This document shows, one piece after another, positions 44,019-52,273 of a stretch of 64,000 nt of DNA (its first letter is position 1; each line of letters starts with the position of its first letter). The notes under the pieces were generated by a model. It saw nothing but the letters and a program-made list of their open reading frames with translations. It was not told where the DNA came from and did no database searches. This stretch comes from Dermatophilaceae bacterium Soc4.6 (lineage in GTDB: Bacteria > Actinomycetota > Actinomycetes > Actinomycetales > Dermatophilaceae), in assembly GCA_039889245.1 (NCBI GenBank), contig JAZGVH010000002.1, positions 2,914,001-2,978,000 on the forward strand, given 5' to 3'. The translations under genes and the position numbers were made by a program.

Positions 44019-44978
44019 ATGAGCACCCCCCAACTGCCCCTCGGCACCGGCTTCGGCGCCGACACCACGGCCGACGAGGTCCTCGCCGGTGTCGACCTCA
44101 CCGGCCGGATCGCCCTCGTCACCGGTGGCTACTCCGGTCTGGGCCTCGAGACGACCCGCGCCCTCGCCCGGGCCGGCGCCCACGTCGTCGTCCCTGCCCG
44201 CCGTCCCGACACCGCTCGCGAGCAGCTCGACGGTCTGGCCGGCGTCGAGGTCGACGAGCTCGACCTCGCCGACCTGGGCTCGGTGGAGGCCTTCGCCGGG
44301 CGCTTCCTCGCCACCGGGCGCGACCTCGACCTGATGATCAACAGCGCGGCGGTCATGGCCACCCCCGAGACCCGGGTGGGCCCGGGCTGGGAGGCGCAGT
44401 TCGCCACGAACCACCTCGGGCACTTCGCCTTGGTCAACCGGCTGATGCCCGCCCTCACCGCCGGCTCGGGCGCCCGGGTCGTCTCGGTCTCGTCGATCGG
44501 TCACCACCGCTCGGCGATCCGGTGGGACGACATCGACTTCGCCACGGGCTACGAGAAGTGGGCGGCCTACGGCCAGGCCAAGACGGCCAACTCCCTCTTC
44601 GCGGTGCACCTCGACGCGGTCGGCGCCGACCGGGGTGTCCGCGCCTTCGCGGTCCACCCCGGCGGCATCCTCACTCCGCTCCAGCGCCACCTCTCGCGGG
44701 AGGAGCAGGTCGAGATGGGATGGATCGACGAGCAGGGTCGCTCGCTCCACCCCGCCTTCAAGTCGCCGCAGGCCGGGGCCGCCACCGCGACCTTCGCCGC
44801 GACGTCGGCGCAGCTCGACGGCCTGGGTGGGGTCTACCTCGAGGACTGCGACATCGCGTCACCGAGGCACGAGGGCGGCCCACGCGCCGGCGTGATGCCG
44901 TATGCCGTCGACCCCGCCGAGGCCGAGCGGCTCTGGCAGCTGTCGGCCCAGCGCACCGGCGTCGACGCCTTCGCCTGA
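44019..44978 (+). CDS. Short-chain dehydrogenase/reductase, retinol-dehydrogenase-like
   Basis: A 319-residue SDR. The cofactor loop is VTGGYSGLGLETTRALARAG (TGxxxGxG), the structural motif is INSAAVMA (NNAG variant) and the catalytic serine is in VVSVSSIGHH. The expected YxxxK is YGQAKTANSLFAVHL. The long C-terminus and NHLGHF segment place it with WWOX/retinol-dehydrogenase-like SDRs. Substrate unknown. Confidence 0.88.
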   Translation: MSTPQLPLGTGFGADTTADEVLAGVDLTGRIALVTGGYSGLGLETTRALARAGAHVVVPARRPDTAREQLDGLAGVEVDELDLADLGSVEAFAGRFLATGRDLDLMINSAAVMATPETRVGPGWEAQFATNHLGHFALVNRLMPALTAGSGARVVSVSSIGHHRSAIRWDDIDFATGYEKWAAYGQAKTANSLFAVHLDAVGADRGVRAFAVHPGGILTPLQRHLSREEQVEMGWIDEQGRSLHPAFKSPQAGAATATFAATSAQLDGLGGVYLEDCDIASPRHEGGPRAGVMPYAVDPAEAERLWQLSAQRTGVDAFA

Positions 44979-45009
44979 GACGCGGGCCGGCACGACCCCC
45001 TACGGGACC

Positions 45010-45015
45010 TAGGCT
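45010..45015 (+). promoter_or_regulatory. -10 box of a leaderless promoter for the second SDR gene
   Basis: TAGGCT six bases before the ATG at 45022. Confidence 0.65.
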
Positions 45016-45021
45016 CGTCGC

Positions 45022-45834
45022 ATGCGAGACGACGGGCGAGGCGTGCTGGTGACCGGGGCGTCGCGGGGGATCGGCGCCGCGACGGCGCAGGCCTTCGCGG
45101 CGCAGGGCGACCGGGTGGCGGTGCACTACCGGTCCGGCGAGGTGCAGGCCCGCGCGGTGCTGGCCGACCTGCCCGGTGAGGGGCACGTGCTGGTGCAGGC
45201 CGACCTCGCCGACCCGCAGCAGGTGCGGCACCTGGCCGACGAGACGGTGGCGGGCCTGGGGCGGGTCGACGTGCTGGTCAACAACGCCGCGCTCTTCCTC
45301 GACCCGGACCCGGCCCGGGTCGGCGGCAGCCGCCGCGGCGAGCACCGCGTGACGGACGTCGACTACGACGACTGGGTGCGCGCGTGGCAGACGACGATCG
45401 CGACCAACCTGCTGGGCCCGGCCAACCTCACCTGGTGCGTCGCCCGGCACATGGGCGAGGTTCCTCCGCGGGGCGGTCTCCCGGTCGGGCGCGTCGTCAA
45501 CGTCGGCTCCCGAGGCGCCTACCGGGGCGAGCCGCACGTGCCGGCCTACGGCGCGAGCAAGGCCGGGCTGCACGCCTTCGGCCAGTCGATGGCGGTCGCT
45601 CTCGCCCCGGTCGGCATCAGCGTCGTCTCGGTGGCACCCGGCTTCGTCGCCACCGAGATGGCTGCGGCCCTGCTCGACGGGCCCGAGGGCGACGGCATCC
45701 GGGCCCAGAGCCCCTACGGCCGGGTCGCCTCCCCCCAGGAGGTCGCGCGCGCGATCGTCGCGCTCGCCGACCCCGGCGCCGAGTGGATGTCGGGCGCGGT
45801 GGTCGACCTCAACGGCGCCAGCCACCTGCGATAG
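45022..45834 (+). CDS. Short-chain dehydrogenase/reductase, classical type
   Basis: A 270-residue classical SDR of the FabG-like group. Motifs: LVTGASRGIGAATAQAFA for cofactor binding, VLVNNAALF, catalytic serine in VVNVGSRGAY and YGASKAGLHAFGQS (YxxxK). Gly-Ser-Arg around the serine and SVAPGFVATEM complete the pattern. An insertion of about 15 residues (DPDPARVGGSRRGEHRV) follows the NNA motif. Substrate unknown. Confidence 0.88.
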   Translation: MRDDGRGVLVTGASRGIGAATAQAFAAQGDRVAVHYRSGEVQARAVLADLPGEGHVLVQADLADPQQVRHLADETVAGLGRVDVLVNNAALFLDPDPARVGGSRRGEHRVTDVDYDDWVRAWQTTIATNLLGPANLTWCVARHMGEVPPRGGLPVGRVVNVGSRGAYRGEPHVPAYGASKAGLHAFGQSMAVALAPVGISVVSVAPGFVATEMAAALLDGPEGDGIRAQSPYGRVASPQEVARAIVALADPGAEWMSGAVVDLNGASHLR

Positions 45835-45857
45835 GCGCCCGGGGGCCGATCGCGCCA

Positions 45858-45869
45858 ATAAATGTCCAA
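45858..45869. promoter_or_regulatory. Candidate MarR-type operator upstream of the MarR gene
   Basis: ATAAATGTCCAA differs from the dioxygenase-gene site TTAAATGTTCAA at two positions and shares its TTnAAnnTTnAA frame. It sits in an AT-rich patch 133 bases upstream of the MarR start. Confidence 0.4.
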
Positions 45870-46001
45870 AGAGTCAGAGTTCTGGGGAGTATCTGGCACT
45901 CGGGGTGGTCGTCCATCTGTGACACTGGTCGCACAGCGAACGACCGGCTCAGCCACGGGCGACCCCCGGTGGCCACCCAGCACTCACGACAGGGACTCCA
46001 C

Positions 46002-46532
46002 ATGGACGAGGCGACCGCACCATCCACCATCACGACCGACGAGCGCGCCGCGACCGAGGGGCACGACGAACAGCGGTTGACGACGGTCAGGGCGCTGCGC
46101 GAGCTGATCCTCGCCGGGGAGCACTACCGGCTCGCCGTGGCGGTGCACCTCGGCGTCACCGTCAACGAGAGCCAGGTCTTCAGCTATCTCTTCGTCAACG
46201 GCCCGATGGGGCAGACCGACCTCGCCCGGGCGATGAACCTCACGACCAGCACCCTGACCGCCATGATCGACCGGCTCGAGGCCCGCGGCTACACCGAGCG
46301 TCGCAGCGACCCCTCGGACCGGCGGCGCAGCATCGTCGCCCTCTCCGAGACGGGTGAGCACGAGCTCGCCGGGGTGCGGCACTGGATGACGAACGCCCTC
46401 GAGTCCGTGGCCGACGCCGAGGTCGAGGCGGCCGGTGAGCTCTTCCGCACGGTCGCGTCGTCGCTGCGCGGATACACCTCCGCGGTGGTCGACATGGAGA
46501 GCAAGCACGAGAGGCCGCGCCGCCGCATCTGA
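46002..46532 (+). CDS. MarR-family transcriptional regulator
   Basis: A 176-residue MarR protein. The winged helix includes MGQTDLARAMNLTTSTLTAM (recognition helix) and the wing RRSDPSDRRRSIVALSETG, with the family DPxDRR signature. N- and C-terminal helices form the dimer interface. The ATG at 46002 follows AGGGACTCC. A shared operator-like sequence upstream of this gene and of the dioxygenase gene at 39584 suggests both are in its regulon. Confidence 0.9.
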   Translation: MDEATAPSTITTDERAATEGHDEQRLTTVRALRELILAGEHYRLAVAVHLGVTVNESQVFSYLFVNGPMGQTDLARAMNLTTSTLTAMIDRLEARGYTERRSDPSDRRRSIVALSETGEHELAGVRHWMTNALESVADAEVEAAGELFRTVASSLRGYTSAVVDMESKHERPRRRI

Positions 46533-46536
46533 GCGG

Positions 46537-46965
46537 TCAGCCCCAACGCCCGCGGATGCCCGCCCGCTCGAGCTGCTGCGCGCACGTCACACAGGTGCGA
46601 GCGGTCGGGCGGGCCTCGAGCCGAGCGGCCCCCACGGGTCCCCCGCACTGGGCGCACCGGCCGTGTGCGCTGGTTCCCACCCGCTCCAGCGCCGCGTCGA
46701 CCTCGACGAGCCGGCGCCGGCTCGCGGCCGTCAGGGCCGCGAGCTGGGCCCGCTCGTAGCCGATGGTCTGACCCTCGGGGTCGTGCTCGTCGTCAGCGTT
46801 GGAGTCCCGAGAGGCCTCGACCAGCTCAGCCATGTCGGCGTCGAGGGCCCGCACCCGGGTCTCGAGCCGGTCGCGCTCGGTCTGCAGCGACCGTCGGGCC
46901 GCCAGCAGCTCGACCAGCTCGGCCGGCTGGTCCGTCCCGTCGCGCGCCGACTGCTCTCCTGACAC
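46537..46965 (-). CDS. TraR/DksA-type zinc-finger protein
   Basis: A 142-residue protein. Residues 15-105 form a coiled-coil-like helical hairpin rich in Glu, Arg and Leu. The C-terminus holds CAQCGGPVG and, 17 residues on, CVTCAQQLE, the four-cysteine zinc finger of the DksA/TraR superfamily. DksA-type proteins enter the secondary channel of RNA polymerase; actinobacterial members of this size are uncharacterised. The GTG start at 46965 is tentative. The gene converges on the MarR gene. Confidence 0.78.
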   Translation of the reverse strand: MSGEQSARDGTDQPAELVELLAARRSLQTERDRLETRVRALDADMAELVEASRDSNADDEHDPEGQTIGYERAQLAALTAASRRRLVEVDAALERVGTSAHGRCAQCGGPVGAARLEARPTARTCVTCAQQLERAGIRGRWG

Positions 46966-47025
46966 GTCCGCACAACGCCCGGACCGCAGACGGGTGTTCC
47001 CCCGTGGCCGCCGACGGGTGCGGCA

Positions 47026-47031
47026 TACGAT
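47026..47031 (+). promoter_or_regulatory. -10 box of a leaderless promoter for the 102-residue membrane protein
   Basis: TACGAT six bases before the ATG at 47038. It overlaps a copy of the CGGCATAC octamer. Confidence 0.55.
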
Positions 47032-47037
47032 CGCCGC

Positions 47038-47346
47038 ATGCGCCCTGCGACCGACGTCACCACCGCCCCCCTCGCCGCCCTCGGCCTGCTCGGGGGCTAC
47101 GTCCTGGCCCGCGAGACGGGGGTGCGCCCCCTCGGCGGCGTCGTGCTCGCCGGGGTCGGTGCGTATGCCGCCCGCACCTGGCTGGCCAAGGCCGGCGGCC
47201 CCGCGACGGCCGGCCTCCTCGCGCTCTACGTCGGCGGCATGGGCGCCTCGCACCCCCTCGCCAAGAAGGTCGGGGCCTGGCCGGCCGTGCTCGCGGTCGC
47301 CGCCGTGAGCGCCGGCGCGTCCTGGGCGGTCGCCGACCGCCGCTGA
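47038..47346 (+). CDS. Small hydrophobic membrane protein of unknown function
   Basis: A 102-residue protein with three to four short hydrophobic stretches rich in glycine and alanine (for example LGGVVLAGVGAYAARTWL and AGLLALYVGGMGASHPL). I recognise no family with certainty. It is small, has a clear leaderless start and is divergent from the DksA-type gene. Confidence 0.65.
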   Translation: MRPATDVTTAPLAALGLLGGYVLARETGVRPLGGVVLAGVGAYAARTWLAKAGGPATAGLLALYVGGMGASHPLAKKVGAWPAVLAVAAVSAGASWAVADRR

Positions 47347-47413
47347 CGCCACCTCACATCCGGGGCACCTGACGCGTCTACGGAAGGTGAGACACTCGCG
47401 ACCAGGAGGACCG

Positions 47414-47956
47414 ATGGCACCCGTGGACCCGACCACCTGGCACACCGAGCTCGACTCGCCGGTCGGCCGCCTGAGCGTCGTGCGTGACGCCGGCGCGGTC
47501 ACCGGCCTCTACTTCGAGGGCCACTCGCGTCGGCCCGACGTCGCGCGCTGGGGTGAGCGGCGCGCCGACGGCTTCGAGCAGCTCGCGAGCGAGCTGGGGG
47601 AGTACTTCACGGGCACGCGCCGCCGCTTCACCCTGCCCGTCCGCCTCGATGGCAGGCCCTTCCAGCAGCAGGTGTGGGCGCTGCTGGCGCAGATCCCCCA
47701 CGGCGAGACCACGACGTATGGAGCGCTCTCGGCTCGCCTCGCCAGCCGTTCGGCCCACCCCCGGGCCGTCGGCCACGCGGTGGGGCAGAACCCCGTCTCG
47801 CTGCTCGTCCCCTGCCACCGCGTCGTCGGCGCGACCGGGAGCCTGACCGGGTACGCCGGCGGCCTTGCCCGTAAGCAGCACCTGCTGGTGCTGGAGGGCG
47901 TGCTGGGCGAGGGGGAGAGCGTCGTGCCCCGGGGGCCGACGCTCTTCGCGCTGTGA
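47414..47956 (+). CDS. ogt: Methylated-DNA--protein-cysteine methyltransferase
   Basis: A 180-residue O6-alkylguanine-DNA alkyltransferase that transfers the alkyl group from damaged guanine to its own cysteine. The active-site motif is LLVPCHRVVGATGSLTGYAG, and the DNA-binding helix is IPHGETTTYGALSARL. AGGAGG precedes the ATG. The stop overlaps the following sigma-factor gene by four bases, so repair enzyme and sigma factor are co-translated. Confidence 0.95.
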   Translation: MAPVDPTTWHTELDSPVGRLSVVRDAGAVTGLYFEGHSRRPDVARWGERRADGFEQLASELGEYFTGTRRRFTLPVRLDGRPFQQQVWALLAQIPHGETTTYGALSARLASRSAHPRAVGHAVGQNPVSLLVPCHRVVGATGSLTGYAGGLARKQHLLVLEGVLGEGESVVPRGPTLFAL

Positions 47957-48516
47957 GCGCCCACGTCGAGCGAGGCGTCGGGCAAGGCGTCGGGCGAGGC
48001 CGCCAGCCCTTCGAGGGCGTGGTCACCGACCACGGTGCCATGGTGCTGCGGGTCGTGCGCGCCGTGCTGGGTGCCGGGGACGACGCGGACGACGCCTGGT
48101 CCGAGACCTTCCTGGCCGCGCTCGGCGCCTGGCCCGACCTGCCGGCCGACACGCACGTCGAGGCGTGGCTGGTGACCGTCGCCCACCGCAAGGCGGTCGA
48201 CGTCACGCGCCGCCGGGCCCGCCACGCCGTGCCCGTGGCCGACCTGCCGGAGACCGCGGGCGCCCACCCCGCGGCCGGGTGGCCCGGCGGGGGAGCGGCA
48301 GTGGGCTCCGGCGCCCACGCCGACGCGCTCGACCTGACCGCCGCCGTCGCGGCGCTACCCCGCCGCCAGCGCGAGGCCGTGGCCTACCACCACCTCGCCG
48401 GTCTGCCGCACGCGGAGGTCGCCGCCCTCGTGGGCAGCACTCCCGCCGCGGTGCGGCGGGCTGCTGCTGACGGTGTCGCCGCCCTGCGCCGCACGACGTC
48501 CCTGGAGGACAGATGA
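47953..48516 (+). CDS. ECF-type RNA polymerase sigma factor
   Basis: A 187-residue sigma-70 family protein of ECF size. Region 2 is in DDADDAWSETFLAALGAW and VEAWLVTVAHRKAVDVTRRR. Region 4 is in LPRRQREAVAYHHLAGLPHA followed by EVAALVGSTPAAVRRAAADG. A glycine/alanine linker joins them. It is embedded between two alkyltransferase genes with four-base overlaps on both sides, which implies a role in the alkylation-damage response. No anti-sigma gene is adjacent. Confidence 0.88.
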   Translation: MSAHVERGVGQGVGRGRQPFEGVVTDHGAMVLRVVRAVLGAGDDADDAWSETFLAALGAWPDLPADTHVEAWLVTVAHRKAVDVTRRRARHAVPVADLPETAGAHPAAGWPGGGAAVGSGAHADALDLTAAVAALPRRQREAVAYHHLAGLPHAEVAALVGSTPAAVRRAAADGVAALRRTTSLEDR

Positions 48517-49145
48517 CCGACCCCCGCACGACCGACCCCCTCGACCTCGCCACGGCCCTCGGTGCGGCGTATGCCGTCCCCCCCGGCGACCTCGACCGGC
48601 TCCGCCAGCGACTGGCGAAGGCGGCCGAGAGGGACGACCTGCTCGACGTCGCCATCCGCACGGTGGACAGCCCCGTCGGTGCCCTGCTGCTGGCCGCGAC
48701 GGTGGAGGGCGTGGTGCGAGTCGCGTTCTCCAGCGAGGGTTTCGACGCCGTACAGGCCGAGCTCGCCGATCGGGTCAGCCCTCGGGTGCTCGTCGCCCCC
48801 CGACGGCTGGACCCGGCTGCGCGCCAGCTCGACGACTACTTCGCCGGGGGGCGACGGCAGTTCGAGCTGCCGCTCGACTGGCGGCTGGTGGCGGGCTACC
48901 GCAGTGAGGTGCTCCACCACCTGGCCACCGACGTGCCGTACGGCGGCACGGCGAGCTATGCCGCACTGGCGGCCCGCACCAGCAGCCCCCGGGCCGTGCG
49001 GGCGGTGGGCACGGCCTGCGCGACCAACCCGCTGCCCCTGCTCGTGCCCTGCCACCGCGTGGTGCGCTCGGACGGCAGTGCGGGCCGCTATCGGGGAGGG
49101 CCGGAGGCCAAGGCCACGTTGCTGGCGCTGGAGTCGCGGGCCTGA
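48513..49145 (+). CDS. Second methylated-DNA--protein-cysteine methyltransferase family protein
   Basis: A 210-residue alkyltransferase. It keeps the active-site motif LLVPCHRVVRSDGSAGRYRG and the preceding SSPRAVRAVGTACATNPLP. An N-terminal extension of about 45 residues (PLDLATALGAAYAVPPGDLD) resembles the region joined to sigma factors in related loci and may contact the ECF protein. The start ATG overlaps the sigma-factor stop by four bases. Confidence 0.92.
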   Translation: MTDPRTTDPLDLATALGAAYAVPPGDLDRLRQRLAKAAERDDLLDVAIRTVDSPVGALLLAATVEGVVRVAFSSEGFDAVQAELADRVSPRVLVAPRRLDPAARQLDDYFAGGRRQFELPLDWRLVAGYRSEVLHHLATDVPYGGTASYAALAARTSSPRAVRAVGTACATNPLPLLVPCHRVVRSDGSAGRYRGGPEAKATLLALESRA

Positions 49146-49192
49146 CCGCGGCGAGGCCGCTCACCCCCGGGGCCTGTCACCGCCGGGGGAAA

Positions 49193-49247
49193 ACGAAAGC
49201 GGTGCCCATGACGGCTCGGGGGGTCTCGCCATGGGCACCGCGTTCGT
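49193..49247. terminator. Long hairpin after the alkyltransferase operon
   Basis: ACGAAAGCGGTGCCCATG pairs with CATGGGCACCGCGTTCGT: 17 of 18 bases match, with a 19-base loop. It begins 48 bases after the stop and probably ends transcription. The rest of the 314-base gap between the convergent genes (49146-49459) holds an 8-bp inverted repeat GATGTTGC/GCAACATC at 49343-49375 and nothing else I can name. Confidence 0.65.
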
Positions 49248-49459
49248 GGACCAGTCCCGTCGTGCGATGGCCCCTGATCTGGGTCAGGAGTCGTCGAGCA
49301 CGTCGGACCGGAATGGCCACTGCCGGTCTGGCTGGCAGAAGCGATGTTGCCACACTATGGCATCCACGCAACATCTGGGTCCACATCCTGGAAAAACCAG
49401 AGAGGTGTCATCAAGCGCCCATCGATGTCACCTACCTGCCGGGGTGCGCGGGGGCCCTG

Positions 49460-50491
49460 TCAGCCGGCGCTGACGTCGATGAGCACCTTCCCGACGACGC
49501 CGTCCTCGACGGCGGCGTGGGCCGCGGCGGTCTCCTCGAGCGCGTAGTGGTGCAGCGGCAGGCCGTGCTGGTCGCCGACCCCGAAGGCCCCGGCCGCCAC
49601 GGCCGCGTTGATGTCCTCGGCGGCTGCGGTCAGCGCCTCCTGCCCCACGGTGTAGAGCAGTACCCACTGGAAGCGGGCGTTGGTGCCGAAGGTCTCCCGC
49701 ACCGTGAGGGTGACCTCGTCGCCACCGTTGTTGGCGTAGATCGCGATCGTCCCGCGCGGGCGGATGACCTGCAGGTCGAGGCGCAGGTTCTGTGCCGGCG
49801 CGACCTCGACGACGATGTCGACGCCGTCGGGTACGACGGCGCGGATCGCCGCGACCGTGTCGGCCTGGTCGCCGTCGCGGTAGTTGACGACGTGGTGCGC
49901 CCCCGCGGCGGTCGCGAGGGCGCCCTTGTCGGCGCCCGAGACGGTCGTGACGACGGTCGCCCCCGCCCAGACGGCCAGCTGGATCGCCGCGTTGCCGACG
50001 GCCCCCGCACCGCCGGCAACGAGCACCGTGCGTCCGCTCAGGGCACCGGCGGTCAGGCGCGTCGGGCCGCCCTCGCTGGTGGTGAGAGCGCGGTGGGCGG
50101 TGACGGCCGGCACGCCCAGGTCGGCGCCGAGGTCAAAGCTCGCCGTGTCGGGCAGCAGCACCACCCGGTCGGCCGGCAGCACCGTCAGCTCCTGCGCGGT
50201 GCCGGTGGGGCGCTGGTGCTGCGCCAGCATCACCCACACCCGGTCACCCACCGCGAGGGCGGTCACTCCCTCACCGACCGCGTCGACCACACCGGCACCG
50301 TCCTGGTTGGGCACGACCTCGTCGAAGTCGAGCGGCTGACCGGCGCCCGTGCGCGACTTCCAGTCGGTGGGGTTGACGGCTGAGCGCACGACGCGCACGC
50401 GCACCTCCCCCGGCCCGGGGGTGCCGGGCTCACGCTCGACGAGCTGGAGGACGTCGGAGGATCCGGGGGCGGTGAAGACGATGGCGCGCAT
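49460..50491 (-). CDS. NADPH:quinone oxidoreductase, zinc-independent MDR family
   Basis: A 343-residue medium-chain dehydrogenase/reductase. The N-terminal GroES-like domain contains VRSAVNPTDWKSRTG and EVVPNQDGAGVVDAVG. The Rossmann domain has VLVAGGAGAVGNAAIQLA (cofactor loop). The zinc-ligand cysteines of alcohol dehydrogenases are absent, as in quinone reductases and crystallins. It probably reduces quinones or enones with NADPH. It is divergent from the MerR gene. Confidence 0.9.
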   Translation of the reverse strand: MRAIVFTAPGSSDVLQLVEREPGTPGPGEVRVRVVRSAVNPTDWKSRTGAGQPLDFDEVVPNQDGAGVVDAVGEGVTALAVGDRVWVMLAQHQRPTGTAQELTVLPADRVVLLPDTASFDLGADLGVPAVTAHRALTTSEGGPTRLTAGALSGRTVLVAGGAGAVGNAAIQLAVWAGATVVTTVSGADKGALATAAGAHHVVNYRDGDQADTVAAIRAVVPDGVDIVVEVAPAQNLRLDLQVIRPRGTIAIYANNGGDEVTLTVRETFGTNARFQWVLLYTVGQEALTAAAEDINAAVAAGAFGVGDQHGLPLHHYALEETAAAHAAVEDGVVGKVLIDVSAG

Positions 50492-50621
50492 GGGGCGACT
50501 CCTGGGGTCTGGGGTGAGGTTGCCCCCGGAACAACCCGCCCCGCTCCCACCGTATGCCGCGCCCGGCGGCAGGGCACGCACTCACGGCGGTCTCCTCGGC
50601 ACCCACCTGTCCGTTGTGCGC

Positions 50622-50660
50622 CACCCCAGCTGTGCGGCATACCGGACAGCGGGGTGTCGA
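50622..50660. other. Stem-loop between quinone reductase and MerR genes
   Basis: CACCCC-A-GCTGT pairs with ACAGC-GGGGTG (one bulged A, 11 bp) around a 12-base loop that contains CGGCATAC. Located in the 284-base divergent intergenic region; it could be a regulator site for either gene. Confidence 0.4.
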
Positions 50661-50775
50661 GAAGGCCACAGGCTCGATCGGTGGGACGAGGGTGGTCGGC
50701 CACGGTGGCGGGCACGATGGTCTTGACCCTCACGCGACGTGAGGCCGCAGGCTCGAGGGCATGACCGGAGGAACG

Positions 50776-51582
50776 ATGTCGACCAGGAGCACCCGACAGG
50801 ACGCGCTCACCGTGGGTCAGGTGGCTGACGAGCTCGACGTGACGGTGCGGACCCTGCACCACTACGACGAGATCGGGTTGCTGACCCCGTCGGGCCGCAC
50901 GCCCGCGGGCTACCGCCTCTACACGCAGGCCGACCTGGAGCGGCTGCAGCACGTCGTCGTCTACCGGCGGCTCGGCTTCTCGCTCGAGCAGGTCGCCGAG
51001 CTGCTCGACGCCGACGCGGCCGACCTGCGGGGCCACCTGCAGCGACAGCGCGACACGGTCATCGCCAGGTTGGGTCAGCTGCACGACCTGGTCGACGCGA
51101 TCGACGCAGCACTACAGAAGGAGGAGTCAGGCATGAAGCTCACCCGTGACGAGCAGAAGCTGCTGTTCGGCGGCCCGTTCGCCGAGCACCAGGACGAGTA
51201 TGCCGCCGAGGCGGAACAGCGCTGGGGCGAGACCGACGCCTGGACGCAGTCCACGGCCCGGACCACGGACTACACCAAGGCCGACTGGGAGGCGATCAAG
51301 GCGGAGGTCGACGAGGTCAATTCCCGGCTCGTCGCGGCGCTGCGCTCCGGCGCCGCGCCCACGTCCGACGCCGCCACCGCAGCCGCCGAGGCGCACCGCC
51401 AGCACATCACCCGCTGGTTCTACGACGTGCCGCTCGCGGTGCACCGCGGCCTCGGCGACATGTACGTCGCCGACCCGCGCTTCACCGCGACCTACGAGGA
51501 GGCTGCGACGGGGCTGGCGTCCTACCTGCGCGACGCCATCCACGCGAACGCCGACCGCCGCGAGGAGGCGGGCGGCGCCTGA
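50776..51582 (+). CDS. MerR-family regulator with TipAS drug-binding domain
   Basis: A 268-residue TipAL-like activator. The N-terminal MerR winged helix reads LTVGQVADELDVTVRTLHHY and GYRLYTQADLERLQHVVVYR, followed by a coiled-coil dimer helix. The C-terminal half (about residues 125-265) is a TipAS domain with FGGPFAEHQDEYAAEAEQRW and HITRWFYDVPLAVHRGLGDMY, the fold that binds thiopeptide or albicidin-type antibiotics. GGAGG five bases before the ATG at 50776 favours it over an ATG five codons upstream. The target operon is not evident, though the divergent quinone reductase is possible. Confidence 0.9.
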   Translation: MSTRSTRQDALTVGQVADELDVTVRTLHHYDEIGLLTPSGRTPAGYRLYTQADLERLQHVVVYRRLGFSLEQVAELLDADAADLRGHLQRQRDTVIARLGQLHDLVDAIDAALQKEESGMKLTRDEQKLLFGGPFAEHQDEYAAEAEQRWGETDAWTQSTARTTDYTKADWEAIKAEVDEVNSRLVAALRSGAAPTSDAATAAAEAHRQHITRWFYDVPLAVHRGLGDMYVADPRFTATYEEAATGLASYLRDAIHANADRREEAGGA

Positions 51583-51612
51583 GGGCTGACGGGCTGTGTC
51601 GCCGCACTGGCC

Positions 51613-51618
51613 TAGGCT
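51613..51618 (+). promoter_or_regulatory. -10 box of a leaderless promoter for tmk-holB
   Basis: TAGGCT seven bases before the GTG at 51626; there is no Shine-Dalgarno sequence. Confidence 0.55.
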
Positions 51619-51625
51619 CGCGGGC

Positions 51626-52273
51626 GTGACCACGACGCCCGCGAGCCCCACCGGCTTCTTCCTCGCCTTCGAGGGCGGAGACGGCGCGGGCAAGTCCACC
51701 CAGGTGGCACTGCTCGTGGCCGCGCTCCGGGCCGCCGGCCGCGACGTGTTCGTCACCCGCCAGCCCGGCGGCACCCCCCTGGGGGCGGCGCTGCGCGAGC
51801 TCGTGCTGCACGGCGAGCACGTCGTGCCACGGGCCGAGGCGCTGATCTACGCGGCCGACAAGGCCCAGCACGTCGACACGCTGGTCCGGCCCGCCCTCGC
51901 GGAGGGCCGGGTGGTCGTCACCGACCGGTACGTCGACAGCTCGGTCGCCTACCAGGGCGCGGGGCGCGACCTCGGCGCCGACGACGTCACTCGCCTGCAG
52001 CGGTGGGCCGTCGACGACCTGCTGCCCGACCTGACCGTCGTGCTCGACGTGACGCCCGAGGTCGGCCGGGCCCGCCGCGTCGGTCGCGGAGAGGCCGCAC
52101 CCGACCGGCTCGAGGCCGAGGGCGACGCCTTCCACGCGGCGGTGCGCGAGCACTTCCTCGTGCTGGCGGCGGCCGACCCCGGGCGCTACCTGGTGCTCGA
52201 CGCGGGCCTGGGGGCGACGGCCCTGCACACGTTCGTGATGGAGCGGGTCACCGCGGCGGGGGTGCTCGGGTGA
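51626..52273 (+). CDS. tmk: Thymidylate kinase
   Basis: A 215-residue kinase that converts dTMP to dTDP. The P-loop is FEGGDGAGKSTQVALL, the nucleoside-binding region TRQPGGTPLG, and the DR(Y/H) motif VVTDRYVDSSVAYQGAG. A lid-like region follows (RARRVGRGEAAPDRLEAEGD). Its stop overlaps the holB GTG by four bases; the tmk-holB pair is conserved across actinobacteria. Confidence 0.95.
   Translation: MTTTPASPTGFFLAFEGGDGAGKSTQVALLVAALRAAGRDVFVTRQPGGTPLGAALRELVLHGEHVVPRAEALIYAADKAQHVDTLVRPALAEGRVVVTDRYVDSSVAYQGAGRDLGADDVTRLQRWAVDDLLPDLTVVLDVTPEVGRARRVGRGEAAPDRLEAEGDAFHAAVREHFLVLAAADPGRYLVLDAGLGATALHTFVMERVTAAGVLG

Noticed and set aside
49343-49375. GATGTTGC/GCAACATC inverted repeat as a promoter operator
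   Set aside because: It lies between the 3' ends of two convergent genes, so there is no promoter for it to control.
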